Source: Methylophilus sp. (GTDB lineage: Bacteria; Pseudomonadota; Gammaproteobacteria; Burkholderiales; Methylophilaceae). From it: 35,219 nucleotides of DNA. The translations under genes were made by a program, and so were the position numbers. Shown here one piece after another: positions 7,701 to 13,925 of the stretch (position 1 is the stretch's first letter; each line of letters begins with the position of its first letter). The DNA lies in the NCBI RefSeq assembly GCF_008015755.1, contig NZ_SSGF01000003.1, forward strand, positions 1-35,219. The letters are read 5' to 3'. The notes below the pieces were generated by a model, which searched no databases, had not been told where the DNA came from, and saw only the letters and a program-made list of their open reading frames with translations.

Positions 7701-7982
7701 ATGAGTGAAATTGAAAAAGAATCACAAGCAGACAAAGCAAAGGGCCACGAAATTACAATCATCGTAAATGCTACCCAGCATACAGTAGAAGACAAAGATC
7801 TAACCTATTTAGAGGTGGTTCAACTAGGCTTCCCTGGTGCGGTTGTTGGTAGCAATGTAATCTACACCGTCACATACAGAAAAGGCCCCTCCTCTAATCA
7901 ACAAGGATCTATGGATGTTGGCGATACAGTTAAAGCAAAGAAAGGCATGGTATTCAATGTCACACCAACTGATAAATCATAG
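7701..7982 (+). CDS. Ubiquitin-like protein ('multiubiquitin' domain family), single domain
   Basis: A 93-residue protein with a charged N-terminal segment (about 1-17) and one beta-grasp-like domain (about 18-93). The opening EITIIVNATQHTVEDKDLTYLEVVQLGFPG and the ending KKGMVFNVTPTDKS are characteristic of the bacterial multiubiquitin domain. Many relatives carry several tandem copies; this one has one. It ends in TPTDKS without a Gly-Gly tail, so activation by the classical carboxyl-terminal adenylation route would need processing or another chemistry. GGAG lies six bases before the ATG. The adenylyltransferase gene begins inside its 3' end, so it is the first gene of an operon. The likely role is a modifier protein attached to targets or used as a scaffold; a defence role is inference. 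Confidence 0.85.
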   Translation: MSEIEKESQADKAKGHEITIIVNATQHTVEDKDLTYLEVVQLGFPGAVVGSNVIYTVTYRKGPSSNQQGSMDVGDTVKAKKGMVFNVTPTDKS

Positions 7983-9126
7983 TCCCGACCTAAAAAGGTT
8001 ACGTGATGAAGGATATGAGGTTCAAATAAAATCAGGCCACTTATTGATTTCAGGCGTACCTTATATTAACTCGAACCGAGAACTGAAGTATGGCACTTTG
8101 GTTTCGACCCTTCATCTTGCGGGCAATGTCACAACCAAGCCTGACACCCATGTGGGAATGTTTAAAGGTGACTACCCTTGCCACAAAGATGGGTCACCTA
8201 TCGAAGGCTTTAGACACGCATCCCACAATCAAACCTTGGCAGAAGGTGTTGAAATAAACCATTCATTTTCTAGTAAACCTCGTGATGGCTTCGGCTATCC
8301 CAATTACTACGAAAAAATGAAACGCTATATCGACATCATTTCAGCACCAACTGGATTGAGTGCATGTACGTTTAAGACTATTGAATCGGTCGATTCTGAA
8401 TCCGTTTTTCACTATCTAGACTCATGGTCTAGCAGAGCTGGTATTTCAACAATAAACGATAAATTCAAACATAAAAAGATCGCGATTATTGGGCTTGGCG
8501 GCACTGGATCATATGTATTGGATTTAGTAGCTAAAACACCTGTGGCTGAAATTCATTTATATGATGGCGATAAATTTCTACAGCACAATGCCTTTCGGGC
8601 GCCAGGTGCAGTTAGTCTTGAGCAGTTAAATGCACAAAGCTTCAAAGTAGATCACTTCAGAAGCATCTATTCAAATATGCATAAAAACATAATTGCGCAT
8701 TCTGAATATCTCAATGAGTCCAACATCAATGAGTTACCTGACTTTGATTTCGTTTTCATATGCATTGATAAGGGAGAGATTAAAAAACTGCTTATCGCAA
8801 AACTTGAAGGTGACGGTACATCTTTTATAGATGTTGGAATTGGTGTGCAAGCAATAAACGATGCCTTAATTGCTACAGTACGTGTCACAACAAGCACCCA
8901 GACCAAACGTGACCACGTTGCTAGAAAAGTATCGCTCCATGACAGGGATGATGATGAGTATGCACAGAATATTCAGATCGCGGATTTGAACTCATTAAAC
9001 GCATCACTTGCAGTCATTAAATGGAAAAAACTCAGTGGTTTTTACCATGATCACGAAAACGAGCATCATTCGACTTACACAGTCGATACAAACTTGTACT
9101 TAAGTGAATGTGAAAATGAAAACTAA
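7957..9126 (+). CDS. ThiF/E1-like adenylyltransferase with N-terminal DUF6791-type domain
   Basis: Predicted activating enzyme for the ubiquitin-like protein encoded just upstream. Residues ~170-389 form a ThiF/E1 Rossmann domain: KKIAIIGLGGTGS (near 173-185) binds nucleotide, DGDKFLQHNAFR supplies the expected acidic residues plus Asn211 and Arg214, and FICIDKGE (near 267-274) matches the later strand. Residues ~1-140 form a separate domain with GDYPCHKDG and Cys75, of the kind catalogued as DUF6791. Whether that domain acts like an E2 cannot be decided by eye. The E1 catalytic Cys is not obvious. I use the ATG at 7957, overlapping the upstream gene by 26 bases; an ATG at 7915 would add 14 residues of out-of-frame upstream gene. 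Confidence 0.85.
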   Translation: MSHQLINHSPDLKRLRDEGYEVQIKSGHLLISGVPYINSNRELKYGTLVSTLHLAGNVTTKPDTHVGMFKGDYPCHKDGSPIEGFRHASHNQTLAEGVEINHSFSSKPRDGFGYPNYYEKMKRYIDIISAPTGLSACTFKTIESVDSESVFHYLDSWSSRAGISTINDKFKHKKIAIIGLGGTGSYVLDLVAKTPVAEIHLYDGDKFLQHNAFRAPGAVSLEQLNAQSFKVDHFRSIYSNMHKNIIAHSEYLNESNINELPDFDFVFICIDKGEIKKLLIAKLEGDGTSFIDVGIGVQAINDALIATVRVTTSTQTKRDHVARKVSLHDRDDDEYAQNIQIADLNSLNASLAVIKWKKLSGFYHDHENEHHSTYTVDTNLYLSECENEN

Positions 9127-9565
9127 ATTTCTTAAACCAGAGTTCGTAGAGTTTATGCCTCCCTCTTTAGAAGAGGGAGTCATTTACGTTTCCATGGCGT
9201 ATGGAACAGCGATTCATAGCTGTTGTTGTGGCTGCGGAGAAAAAGTCGTGACACCACTATCCCCCACTGACTGGAAGCTAATGTTTGACGGTGAGAATGT
9301 TTCGTTACATCCTTCAATCGGGAATTGGAGCTTTCCTTGTCAATCCCATTACTGGATCAAAAATGGCAGCATCAAATGGTCTGGGAAATTTACCAAAGAA
9401 GAAATCGACGAAGTAAGGAAAAGAGACAAATACGCAAAATCTCAGCACTACAAGGTTGCCGATATGCAAGAGAATCATCGTCCGAACTCTAACGCTCAGC
9501 CCGAGAAGATCGATCAGAATTTAATCATCACTCTTTTCAGAAAAATATCTCGCTTTTTTCAATAA
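9116..9565 (+). CDS. DUF6527-family Cys/His-rich protein
   Basis: A 149-residue protein with the DUF6527 pattern: HSCCCGCGEKVVTPLSPTDW (His34, Cys36, Cys38, Cys40) followed by GNWSFPCQSHYWI (Cys75, His78). The Cys/His set looks like a zinc site. This family commonly accompanies multiubiquitin and ThiF genes; its biochemical role is not established, with ligase-like or peptidase-like functions both conceivable. The C-terminal ~40 residues are polar and poorly conserved in appearance, ending in a short basic/hydrophobic stretch. Its start overlaps the stop of the adenylyltransferase by 11 bases (a GTG at 9104 is an alternative), so the three genes form a tightly coupled operon ending in a hairpin at 9569. 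Confidence 0.82.
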   Translation: MKTKFLKPEFVEFMPPSLEEGVIYVSMAYGTAIHSCCCGCGEKVVTPLSPTDWKLMFDGENVSLHPSIGNWSFPCQSHYWIKNGSIKWSGKFTKEEIDEVRKRDKYAKSQHYKVADMQENHRPNSNAQPEKIDQNLIITLFRKISRFFQ

Positions 9566-9568
9566 CCC

Positions 9569-9608
9569 TAAGAACAAGTTATCGCTCCAAACGAATAACT
9601 TGTTCTTA
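9569..9608 (+). terminator. Stable hairpin after the ubiquitin-like operon
   Basis: A perfect 14-bp stem (9569-9582 with 9595-9608) closes a 12-base loop four bases past the DUF6527 stop codon. It has no T-run and is AU-rich, so it is not a canonical intrinsic terminator; it may mark the 3' end of the operon mRNA or protect it. Confidence 0.55.
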
Positions 9609-9875
9609 CTGAAAATTCTTCGAACTGATCCAAACTCATCGAATTTGTTGCGCTTGTTACAAAAAAGATACATTTTTCTAAAAGATTATTAGCGGAATCT
9701 TTTAAAGATCGAATAAACATCTGCCTAAAATGCAAATGAACGCACTTCTTAGCCGATATCTTCCAAAATCCACCTTAACTACACCAATAATCTTCCGCAC
9801 GCGCCATAAGGCAACGCCTAAAGATTAAGCGCCATTCGCAGCCATCGAAGTCATCGCATTCACAAGGTCCCGTTA
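9609..9875. other. Noncoding gap with weak hairpins
   Basis: No supported gene. The stretch holds a small hairpin (AAAAGATT at 9680-9687 with AATCTTTT at 9696-9703) and a possible 32-codon ORF at 9730-9828 that lacks a ribosome site and is not called. It lies between the ubiquitin-like operon and the promoter of the peptidase unit. Confidence 0.5.
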
Positions 9876-9904
9876 TTGACAACCAAAATTGTCAAAGAGA
9901 TAAT
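9876..9904 (+). promoter_or_regulatory. Strong sigma-70 promoter with its -35 box inside an inverted repeat
   Basis: TTGACA at 9876-9881, a 17-base spacer and GATAAT at 9899-9904 match the sigma-70 consensus in 11 of 12 positions. The -35 box is the left half of an inverted repeat, TTGACAA-N6-TTGTCAA (9876-9895), so a dimeric regulator bound there would block polymerase. Transcription should start near 9911 and read toward the terminator at 9931 and the 61-residue protein at 10076. Confidence 0.65.
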
Positions 9905-9930
9905 TTGCAAACAATATAGATACTTAAGTC

Positions 9931-9957
9931 GAGATTGATAGCAATCTCTATTTTTTT
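9931..9957 (+). terminator. Intrinsic terminator in the leader, candidate attenuator
   Basis: GAGATTG, an ATAG loop, then CAATCTC and TATTTTTTT form a 7-bp hairpin with a T-run. It begins about 20 bases after the predicted start site of the promoter at 9876-9904 and 119 bases before the next gene, so it would release a very short RNA unless bypassed. Confidence 0.7.
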
Positions 9958-9966
9958 GCGTGATTA

Positions 9967-10028
9967 TTTAATAACAACAAGAAACCTTTATCTCATCTAA
10001 GGTTTCAAATTAAAACATAGTTATTAAA
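9967..10028 (+). promoter_or_regulatory. Nested hairpin in the 5' leader of the 61-residue protein gene
   Basis: Two nested perfect stems: TTTAATAAC (9967-9975) with GTTATTAAA (10020-10028), enclosing GAAACCTT (9981-9988) with AAGGTTTC (9999-10006). The element ends 47 bases before the ATG at 10076. Being transcribed between a terminator and a ribosome site, it could control RNA stability, antitermination or translation. On DNA the same symmetry could be a protein site. Confidence 0.5.
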
Positions 10029-10075
10029 CTTTACAGATTAAGCGTCGTTATCATGCTTAAATATTGGAGTTAACC

Positions 10076-10261
10076 ATGTCTAATCTAGGTTTATTCGTTC
10101 TTGAAGTAGCAAAGAGTGAAAGCAAAACCGTTCCGATGCCTGAAGATAAAGCACAGGAAATTCGAAACAATCTTTCTAATCAGATTTCGACCAAAATTGA
10201 AGAAATTCGTAATGAACAAAGACGGGCTGTAGAAGAGTCATTAAATATTACAGTCTTTTGA
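10076..10261 (+). CDS. Small hypothetical protein (61 residues) upstream of a peptidase-like gene
   Basis: The ATG at 10076 has GGAG at the right spacing (attGGAGttaacc), better than the in-frame ATG at 10064. The protein starts with a short hydrophobic patch (LGLFVLEV), then is polar and charged, with a predicted amphipathic helix over about residues 25-55 and a hydrophobic ITVF end. It has no signal peptide, no double-Gly leader and no known family. It lies 40 bases before the papain-like gene, with an intrinsic terminator between them, so it should be made in excess of the peptidase. It could be a substrate, inhibitor or targeting partner of that enzyme, but this is inference from position. 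Confidence 0.65.
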   Translation: MSNLGLFVLEVAKSESKTVPMPEDKAQEIRNNLSNQISTKIEEIRNEQRRAVEESLNITVF

Positions 10262-10278
10262 TTTTTATTGGATAATAG

Positions 10279-10301
10279 AGCCGTCATAGGACGGCTTTTT
10301 T
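10279..10301 (+). terminator. Intrinsic terminator abutting the peptidase-like start codon
   Basis: AGCCGTC, an ATAG loop and GACGGCT form a 7-bp GC-rich stem followed by TTTTTT, ending at the base before the ATG at 10302. The gene below can be reached only by readthrough or by a promoter hidden in this segment. The loop sequence is identical to that of the terminator at 9931. Confidence 0.85.
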
Positions 10302-11891
10302 ATGGATCCAAGAATAACAATTCACAATATCACGGACTATAATTCTCTTCTGAGTATTGTATATTCAGAACTTGAGTCCATTTCACGCCGTAAACCTCAA
10401 CAATCTGTTGACACTCAAAATCCATTACTAAAATGCTGTGAAGCGCTTTTTCAGGCTGGCGCAATAACCATAATGGCTCAACACAAAGTGCTTGATCCAG
10501 ATTTTCTAGCAGAATATAGCTCGTACTACAGCAAGCAATTCAATGAAGTCAGTCGCTACTGTACAAGACTGCACTTCTTCAAAGAGTCTAAAGCCACCGA
10601 GTTAACCCAACTGGAATATATTGACTCGACACCACCTGAACATTATTTAGGTTTTATTACTCTCAGACCAGTTATTACGAGTCCAGTAGGTGCGACAATC
10701 TTAAGCTCAGAAGTCGTACCTGGATTTATACGAAGCGCCGATAAATTTCCTGTGCATATTATGGGCAGAGAATTGTCTGTCTTCGGAACACCATTTATGC
10801 AGCAAGATAATGCTGTAGGCGCATGTGCTCAAGCCTCCATTTGGATGGCCCTAAGAACACTCCGTAAACGGGAAGGTGATCGAGCTCACGATCCCGCACA
10901 AATTACAGATGCTGCTACTCGCTATAACGCCAACGGACGTATCAAACCGAATCGCCAAGGATTAACTCAGATTCAAATGATGGAAGCGATTAGGTCAGCA
11001 GGTTATTCTCCACATTCTATTTGGTTAGGGCAGTGGCATAACCAAAGCCTAGATGCCATGAATCCTGCTGATGTTCAAACAGCAAAACGAACTATCCACC
11101 CATACATTGAATCTGAAATACCAGTCGTTTTACTACTAATCCATAAAATTGGCGGACATGCAGTTGTTGCAGTTGGCCATACATGGAATGCCAACACCAC
11201 AGAATTCCAGACGGTAGAGGTCTCAAATTCAGCAAGCCTAGATTTAAGGTTAGTACATGCTTCGAGTTGGATTCCAGACTTCATTATCAATAATGATAAT
11301 TCTGGTCCATACATGCCGTTTCCTTCTTCATCTGGAGGTGGCACAGGTTACTCAATGGAACAAATGGTGTACGCATTGCCATTGTTACCAGCTGATGTTT
11401 TCATGTCTGGTGAGGAGGCGTTAAGTATTGGTTTAACTGTCGTTTCAGATATATATGAAGGCTTTGCTACCGCTGCAGATAAAGAAGCACTCGAACTGTC
11501 CGCATCAGATATTGCTATTAGAGTTCTATTAGTTGAAAAACGGAAACTCAGAACCTGGGCAACAACAACAACTATGCCAAAAGAGCTGCAAGACGAACTT
11601 AGGACGATGCATCTTCCTAAGCGAGTATGGATACTTGAGCTACACTTAAAAGCTGTTTACGGTGCCCACGATAAAGAAAACATAGTCCCTAGTTTAGTAG
11701 CATTCGCGTTAATCGACCCAACGGGCGACACAGTTGCGAACTCCATATTAATGTTCTATCTAAACAAAAACTATCCCTTAGATATCATCGAGGTTGGCAC
11801 ATTCCTTCAGTTCCAAGATGGCTTGGTGAAGTCGGGCACTCAAACCACTGATAACACTCCTTTGGAGCCAATCAGGGGCCGGACGCCCTAA
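10302..11891 (+). CDS. Predicted papain-like cysteine peptidase (C39-like fold), 529 residues
   Basis: The central part has a cysteine-peptidase signature: Gln167/168 and Cys175 in MQQDNAVGACAQASIWMALR, His286 in KIGGHAVVAVGHTW, and an acidic or amide residue near 332 in FIINNDNSGPYMPF. The order Gln-Cys-His-Asp fits a papain-like or C39-like fold. Residues 1-160 form an N-terminal domain of unknown function and ~340-529 a C-terminal domain rich in aliphatic strands. No signal peptide or membrane segment is seen, so it is probably cytoplasmic. The frame is open only from the ATG at 10302, since an in-frame TAG lies just upstream, and that ATG sits directly after a terminator with no clear ribosome site. 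Proximity to the ubiquitin-like operon suggests possible deconjugation or processing, but it has its own promoter region. Function is unproven. Confidence 0.75.
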   Translation: MDPRITIHNITDYNSLLSIVYSELESISRRKPQQSVDTQNPLLKCCEALFQAGAITIMAQHKVLDPDFLAEYSSYYSKQFNEVSRYCTRLHFFKESKATELTQLEYIDSTPPEHYLGFITLRPVITSPVGATILSSEVVPGFIRSADKFPVHIMGRELSVFGTPFMQQDNAVGACAQASIWMALRTLRKREGDRAHDPAQITDAATRYNANGRIKPNRQGLTQIQMMEAIRSAGYSPHSIWLGQWHNQSLDAMNPADVQTAKRTIHPYIESEIPVVLLLIHKIGGHAVVAVGHTWNANTTEFQTVEVSNSASLDLRLVHASSWIPDFIINNDNSGPYMPFPSSSGGGTGYSMEQMVYALPLLPADVFMSGEEALSIGLTVVSDIYEGFATAADKEALELSASDIAIRVLLVEKRKLRTWATTTTMPKELQDELRTMHLPKRVWILELHLKAVYGAHDKENIVPSLVAFALIDPTGDTVANSILMFYLNKNYPLDIIEVGTFLQFQDGLVKSGTQTTDNTPLEPIRGRTP

Positions 11892-12064
11892 TGATCATTT
11901 AATGTAGCAAAGACTTCTTCAAAATATGCAGCAAGATACATGCGAATGTATAACGACAGATCGTAAATAATTGGAAGCTCTATGCCACATAATCAAAGCT
12001 CCAGGCAATAGAAGTTTGCAACTGCTATCAGTTAGGATGTGAGAGTGAAATCATTTCATAATGG

Positions 12065-12346
12065 TTACTCTTCAAATCTTTTAAGATCCGCCATAATCCT
12101 AGAAATCAAATCTAACGCAGAATTATCTTTGTCAGTTGATAAGTAAGTCTGAAACAATAAAGAGACGGGATGCAGACCAACGACTTCAGACAATTCATCT
12201 AACTTTTCCAAACTAATTGAAACCTTACCCCGCTCAATATAGCTAATGTAAGACCTTGAGCTAACCTGCTCAAAATCGTCTTGTACCAACTTCGCACTCT
12301 TTCTTGCTTTTGCGAAAGTTTTCCCAAATGCTTGTTTAATATCCAC
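12065..12346 (-). CDS. XRE-family helix-turn-helix repressor
   Basis: Small DNA-binding protein. From the GTG at 12346 it reads as a typical XRE protein of 93 residues: an opening (V/M)DIKQAFGKTFAKARK, a helix-turn-helix around QDDFEQVSSRSYISYIERGKVSISLEKL, then a helical dimerisation tail. The GTG has GGAAG upstream. A longer ORF from an ATG at 12421 exists, but its first 25 codons would cover a perfect inverted repeat (12389-12419) that looks like an operator and has no ribosome site. I therefore prefer the shorter protein, with the operator in its 5' region. It probably represses itself and the divergent gene at 12534. The 3' end lies 174 bases from the convergent peptidase-like gene. Confidence 0.78.
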   Translation of the reverse strand: MDIKQAFGKTFAKARKSAKLVQDDFEQVSSRSYISYIERGKVSISLEKLDELSEVVGLHPVSLLFQTYLSTDKDNSALDLISRIMADLKRFEE

Positions 12347-12388
12347 AGCAAACTTCCAGTCAAAAGGAAGCTTGAATATTTGCTTACC

Positions 12389-12419
12389 GACCAATATATA
12401 ACCACGCAATATATTGGTC
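12389..12419. promoter_or_regulatory. Perfect inverted repeat, probable operator O1 of the XRE regulator
   Basis: GACCAATATAT (12389-12399) and ATATATTGGTC (12409-12419) are exact reverse complements with a nine-base spacer. The half-site ATATATTGGTCA recurs with one change as ATATATTGTTCA at 12515-12526, linking this site with the second palindrome. The position, 43-73 bases upstream of the preferred GTG start, suits an autoregulatory site. Confidence 0.65.
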
Positions 12420-12507
12420 ATTTAGGAGTGGGCCATGTATTTATACTATTAATGGCAAGCTGTTATATTTAAAGAATTAGTATATCTTTGAATAACATAC
12501 TGAGATA

Positions 12508-12527
12508 ATGAACGATATATTGTTCAT
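12508..12527. promoter_or_regulatory. Palindrome upstream of the gene at 12534, probable operator O2
   Basis: A 20-base palindrome, ATGAACGATATATTGTTCAT, has nine of ten complementary pairs. It ends six bases before the GTG at 12534 and shares the ATATATTGxTCA half-site with O1. Binding here would block transcription or translation initiation of the rightward gene. Confidence 0.6.
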
Positions 12528-12533
12528 AATATT

Positions 12534-12974
12534 GTGTTTGACCTCATGTTCATTGCCAACAAAGACAACTTCATTCCTTCATTTTGGGAGGATTCATTTA
12601 ACTTCTCTGGTGTGGAACTTATTTCGTTTTCGCCCTGGTTTATGTGCGAGGTACCTCAATTTGAAAAGGGCTCTGTGGAGGCGACTTTCAGATCGACTCA
12701 CCTAATTGGTGATGTAATTAATCTTCATCATTTTGCAAGCATGAATGAGATTGAGAAGACTTACATTGTAACCCCAGCTAATTTGAATAAGACTGAAAGC
12801 TGGTCTATTCAAAGGCTGAGGTCGATTTCAAAAGCGATCTACCAAATTGAAGATTACGCGAATATTATTTACCGATTTGAAACTGAAATCGGTAAGTTTT
12901 TAGATTACGATCTTGGTGGGTTTGGTGGAGATTTACTAAATCTTAAATTCGATACAATCTTAAAGTTCAGCTAA
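12534..12974 (+). CDS. Hypothetical protein under a probable XRE operator
   Basis: A 146-residue protein of no recognised family, rich in aromatic residues (SFWEDSFNFSGVELISFSPWF), with no signal peptide and no clear membrane segment. The start may be GTG 12534 or ATG 12546; neither has a ribosome site, so a leaderless transcript or a later start is possible. It sits right after an operator-like palindrome and is divergent from an XRE repressor, an arrangement common for tightly controlled toxins or island functions. That reading is inference only. Confidence 0.55.
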   Translation: MFDLMFIANKDNFIPSFWEDSFNFSGVELISFSPWFMCEVPQFEKGSVEATFRSTHLIGDVINLHHFASMNEIEKTYIVTPANLNKTESWSIQRLRSISKAIYQIEDYANIIYRFETEIGKFLDYDLGGFGGDLLNLKFDTILKFS

Positions 12975-13021
12975 GTGGTTATTAGTGCGCTCAATCTTCT
13001 ACACGCCTTAAGGGAACAAAA

Positions 13022-13396
13022 ATGAAGAAAGTCCCAATCAAAACTGGATCTGATGCAGACTTTTTCAAAAGAGGGGTTCTCATTTCTAGAGCGTTAGATG
13101 CAAGTAAGCCAGCCCCCAGTAAACTAATTCTAACGTTTGAAGATCCAAGTGACCTTATAAAACTAATTTCCGGTGCAAGATTAAATTTATTCAGAGCTAT
13201 CAAGAAAGAACCTGGGTCAATTACTGCTCTAGCAAAAAGACTTAAGCGAAATAGAAGCACTGTAAAGCGCGATATTGATGCTATGCAAGCTGCAGGCATG
13301 ATCATCGTAACAGAAAAAGTCCACCCGGGTCTCAGGCGTATTAAAGTGGTATGCGCTGTTGTCGAACAAGTGACCCTTGAATGCAGATTCACATGA
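13022..13396 (+). CDS. Winged helix-turn-helix DNA-binding protein
   Basis: A 124-residue protein whose C-terminal half is a winged helix-turn-helix: SITALAKRLKRNRSTVKRDIDAMQAAGMI, followed by a wing (VTEKVHPGLRRIKVVCAVVEQVTLE). The N-terminal half (KLILTFEDPSDLIKLISGARLNLFRAI) resembles the lead-in of the HVO_A0114-like regulator group, some of which act as antitoxins. AAGGGA precedes the ATG. Its TGA overlaps the ATG of the next gene in ATGA, so the two are translationally coupled. It probably regulates its own small operon. Confidence 0.75.
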   Translation: MKKVPIKTGSDADFFKRGVLISRALDASKPAPSKLILTFEDPSDLIKLISGARLNLFRAIKKEPGSITALAKRLKRNRSTVKRDIDAMQAAGMIIVTEKVHPGLRRIKVVCAVVEQVTLECRFT

Positions 13397-13761
13397 AAGC
13401 GCACTCTACGCAAATAACTATACATTTTGAAAGCGACACTGAGACCTCAGTTAGCTTGGAAACAGCTAATGCGCTCATGACAATCACTGGTACAACATCT
13501 ATTGAAGCGTTGATTCAGTTAGTACTCATTAGCTTAAGAAATTCGTTAAAAATTGCATACTCTTCTGATCACGGCCTGCCAACTGCCGATCAATTGGCGG
13601 CAATAGCCCGATTATCCCCACAAGATCTGGAGCTCAAATTAATTTCAAGTTTGTTTAATGAGTCTTCAGAAGATCAACAAATAAACACTGATCAAACAGA
13701 TCTCGCCATGTTGATATCAATGGTTACCGAAGAAAATAAGCACGCTAAAATTGACCTTTAA
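13393..13761 (+). CDS. Hypothetical protein coupled to the winged-helix gene
   Basis: A 122-residue acidic protein from the ATG at 13393, which overlaps the previous stop by four bases; an ATG at 13381 would add four residues. It has no signal peptide, a short hydrophobic helix (IEALIQLVLISLRNSL) and a polar, acidic C-terminus. No family is recognised. The coupling with a DNA-binding protein is the arrangement of a two-gene regulatory or toxin-antitoxin module, but no toxin motif is visible. It is the last gene before the island boundary. Confidence 0.6.
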   Translation: MKAHSTQITIHFESDTETSVSLETANALMTITGTTSIEALIQLVLISLRNSLKIAYSSDHGLPTADQLAAIARLSPQDLELKLISSLFNESSEDQQINTDQTDLAMLISMVTEENKHAKIDL

Positions 13762-13925
13762 GAGAGCGTTGGCAGAGAAAATCAGTAAGTTTTATCTTCC
13801 ATCACGAGCTGATCCGGATTACTGTCGACCGCATTCAGGAGTTTCCAGTTAATTCGCATACAACAAAAAAGTAGTGGCTTATCAAGATATGGACTACATT
13901 TATTGTAAAGCATGGTAAAAAGCAA

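Noticed and set aside
9730..9828. 32-codon ORF in the gap before the peptidase unit
   Set aside because: No ribosome site, no domain, and basic residues typical of random AT-rich translation.
12534..13396. TumE-TumA type toxin-antitoxin pair
   Set aside because: The winged-helix protein fits the antitoxin group loosely, but the preceding protein shows none of the TumE toxin's recognisable sequence.
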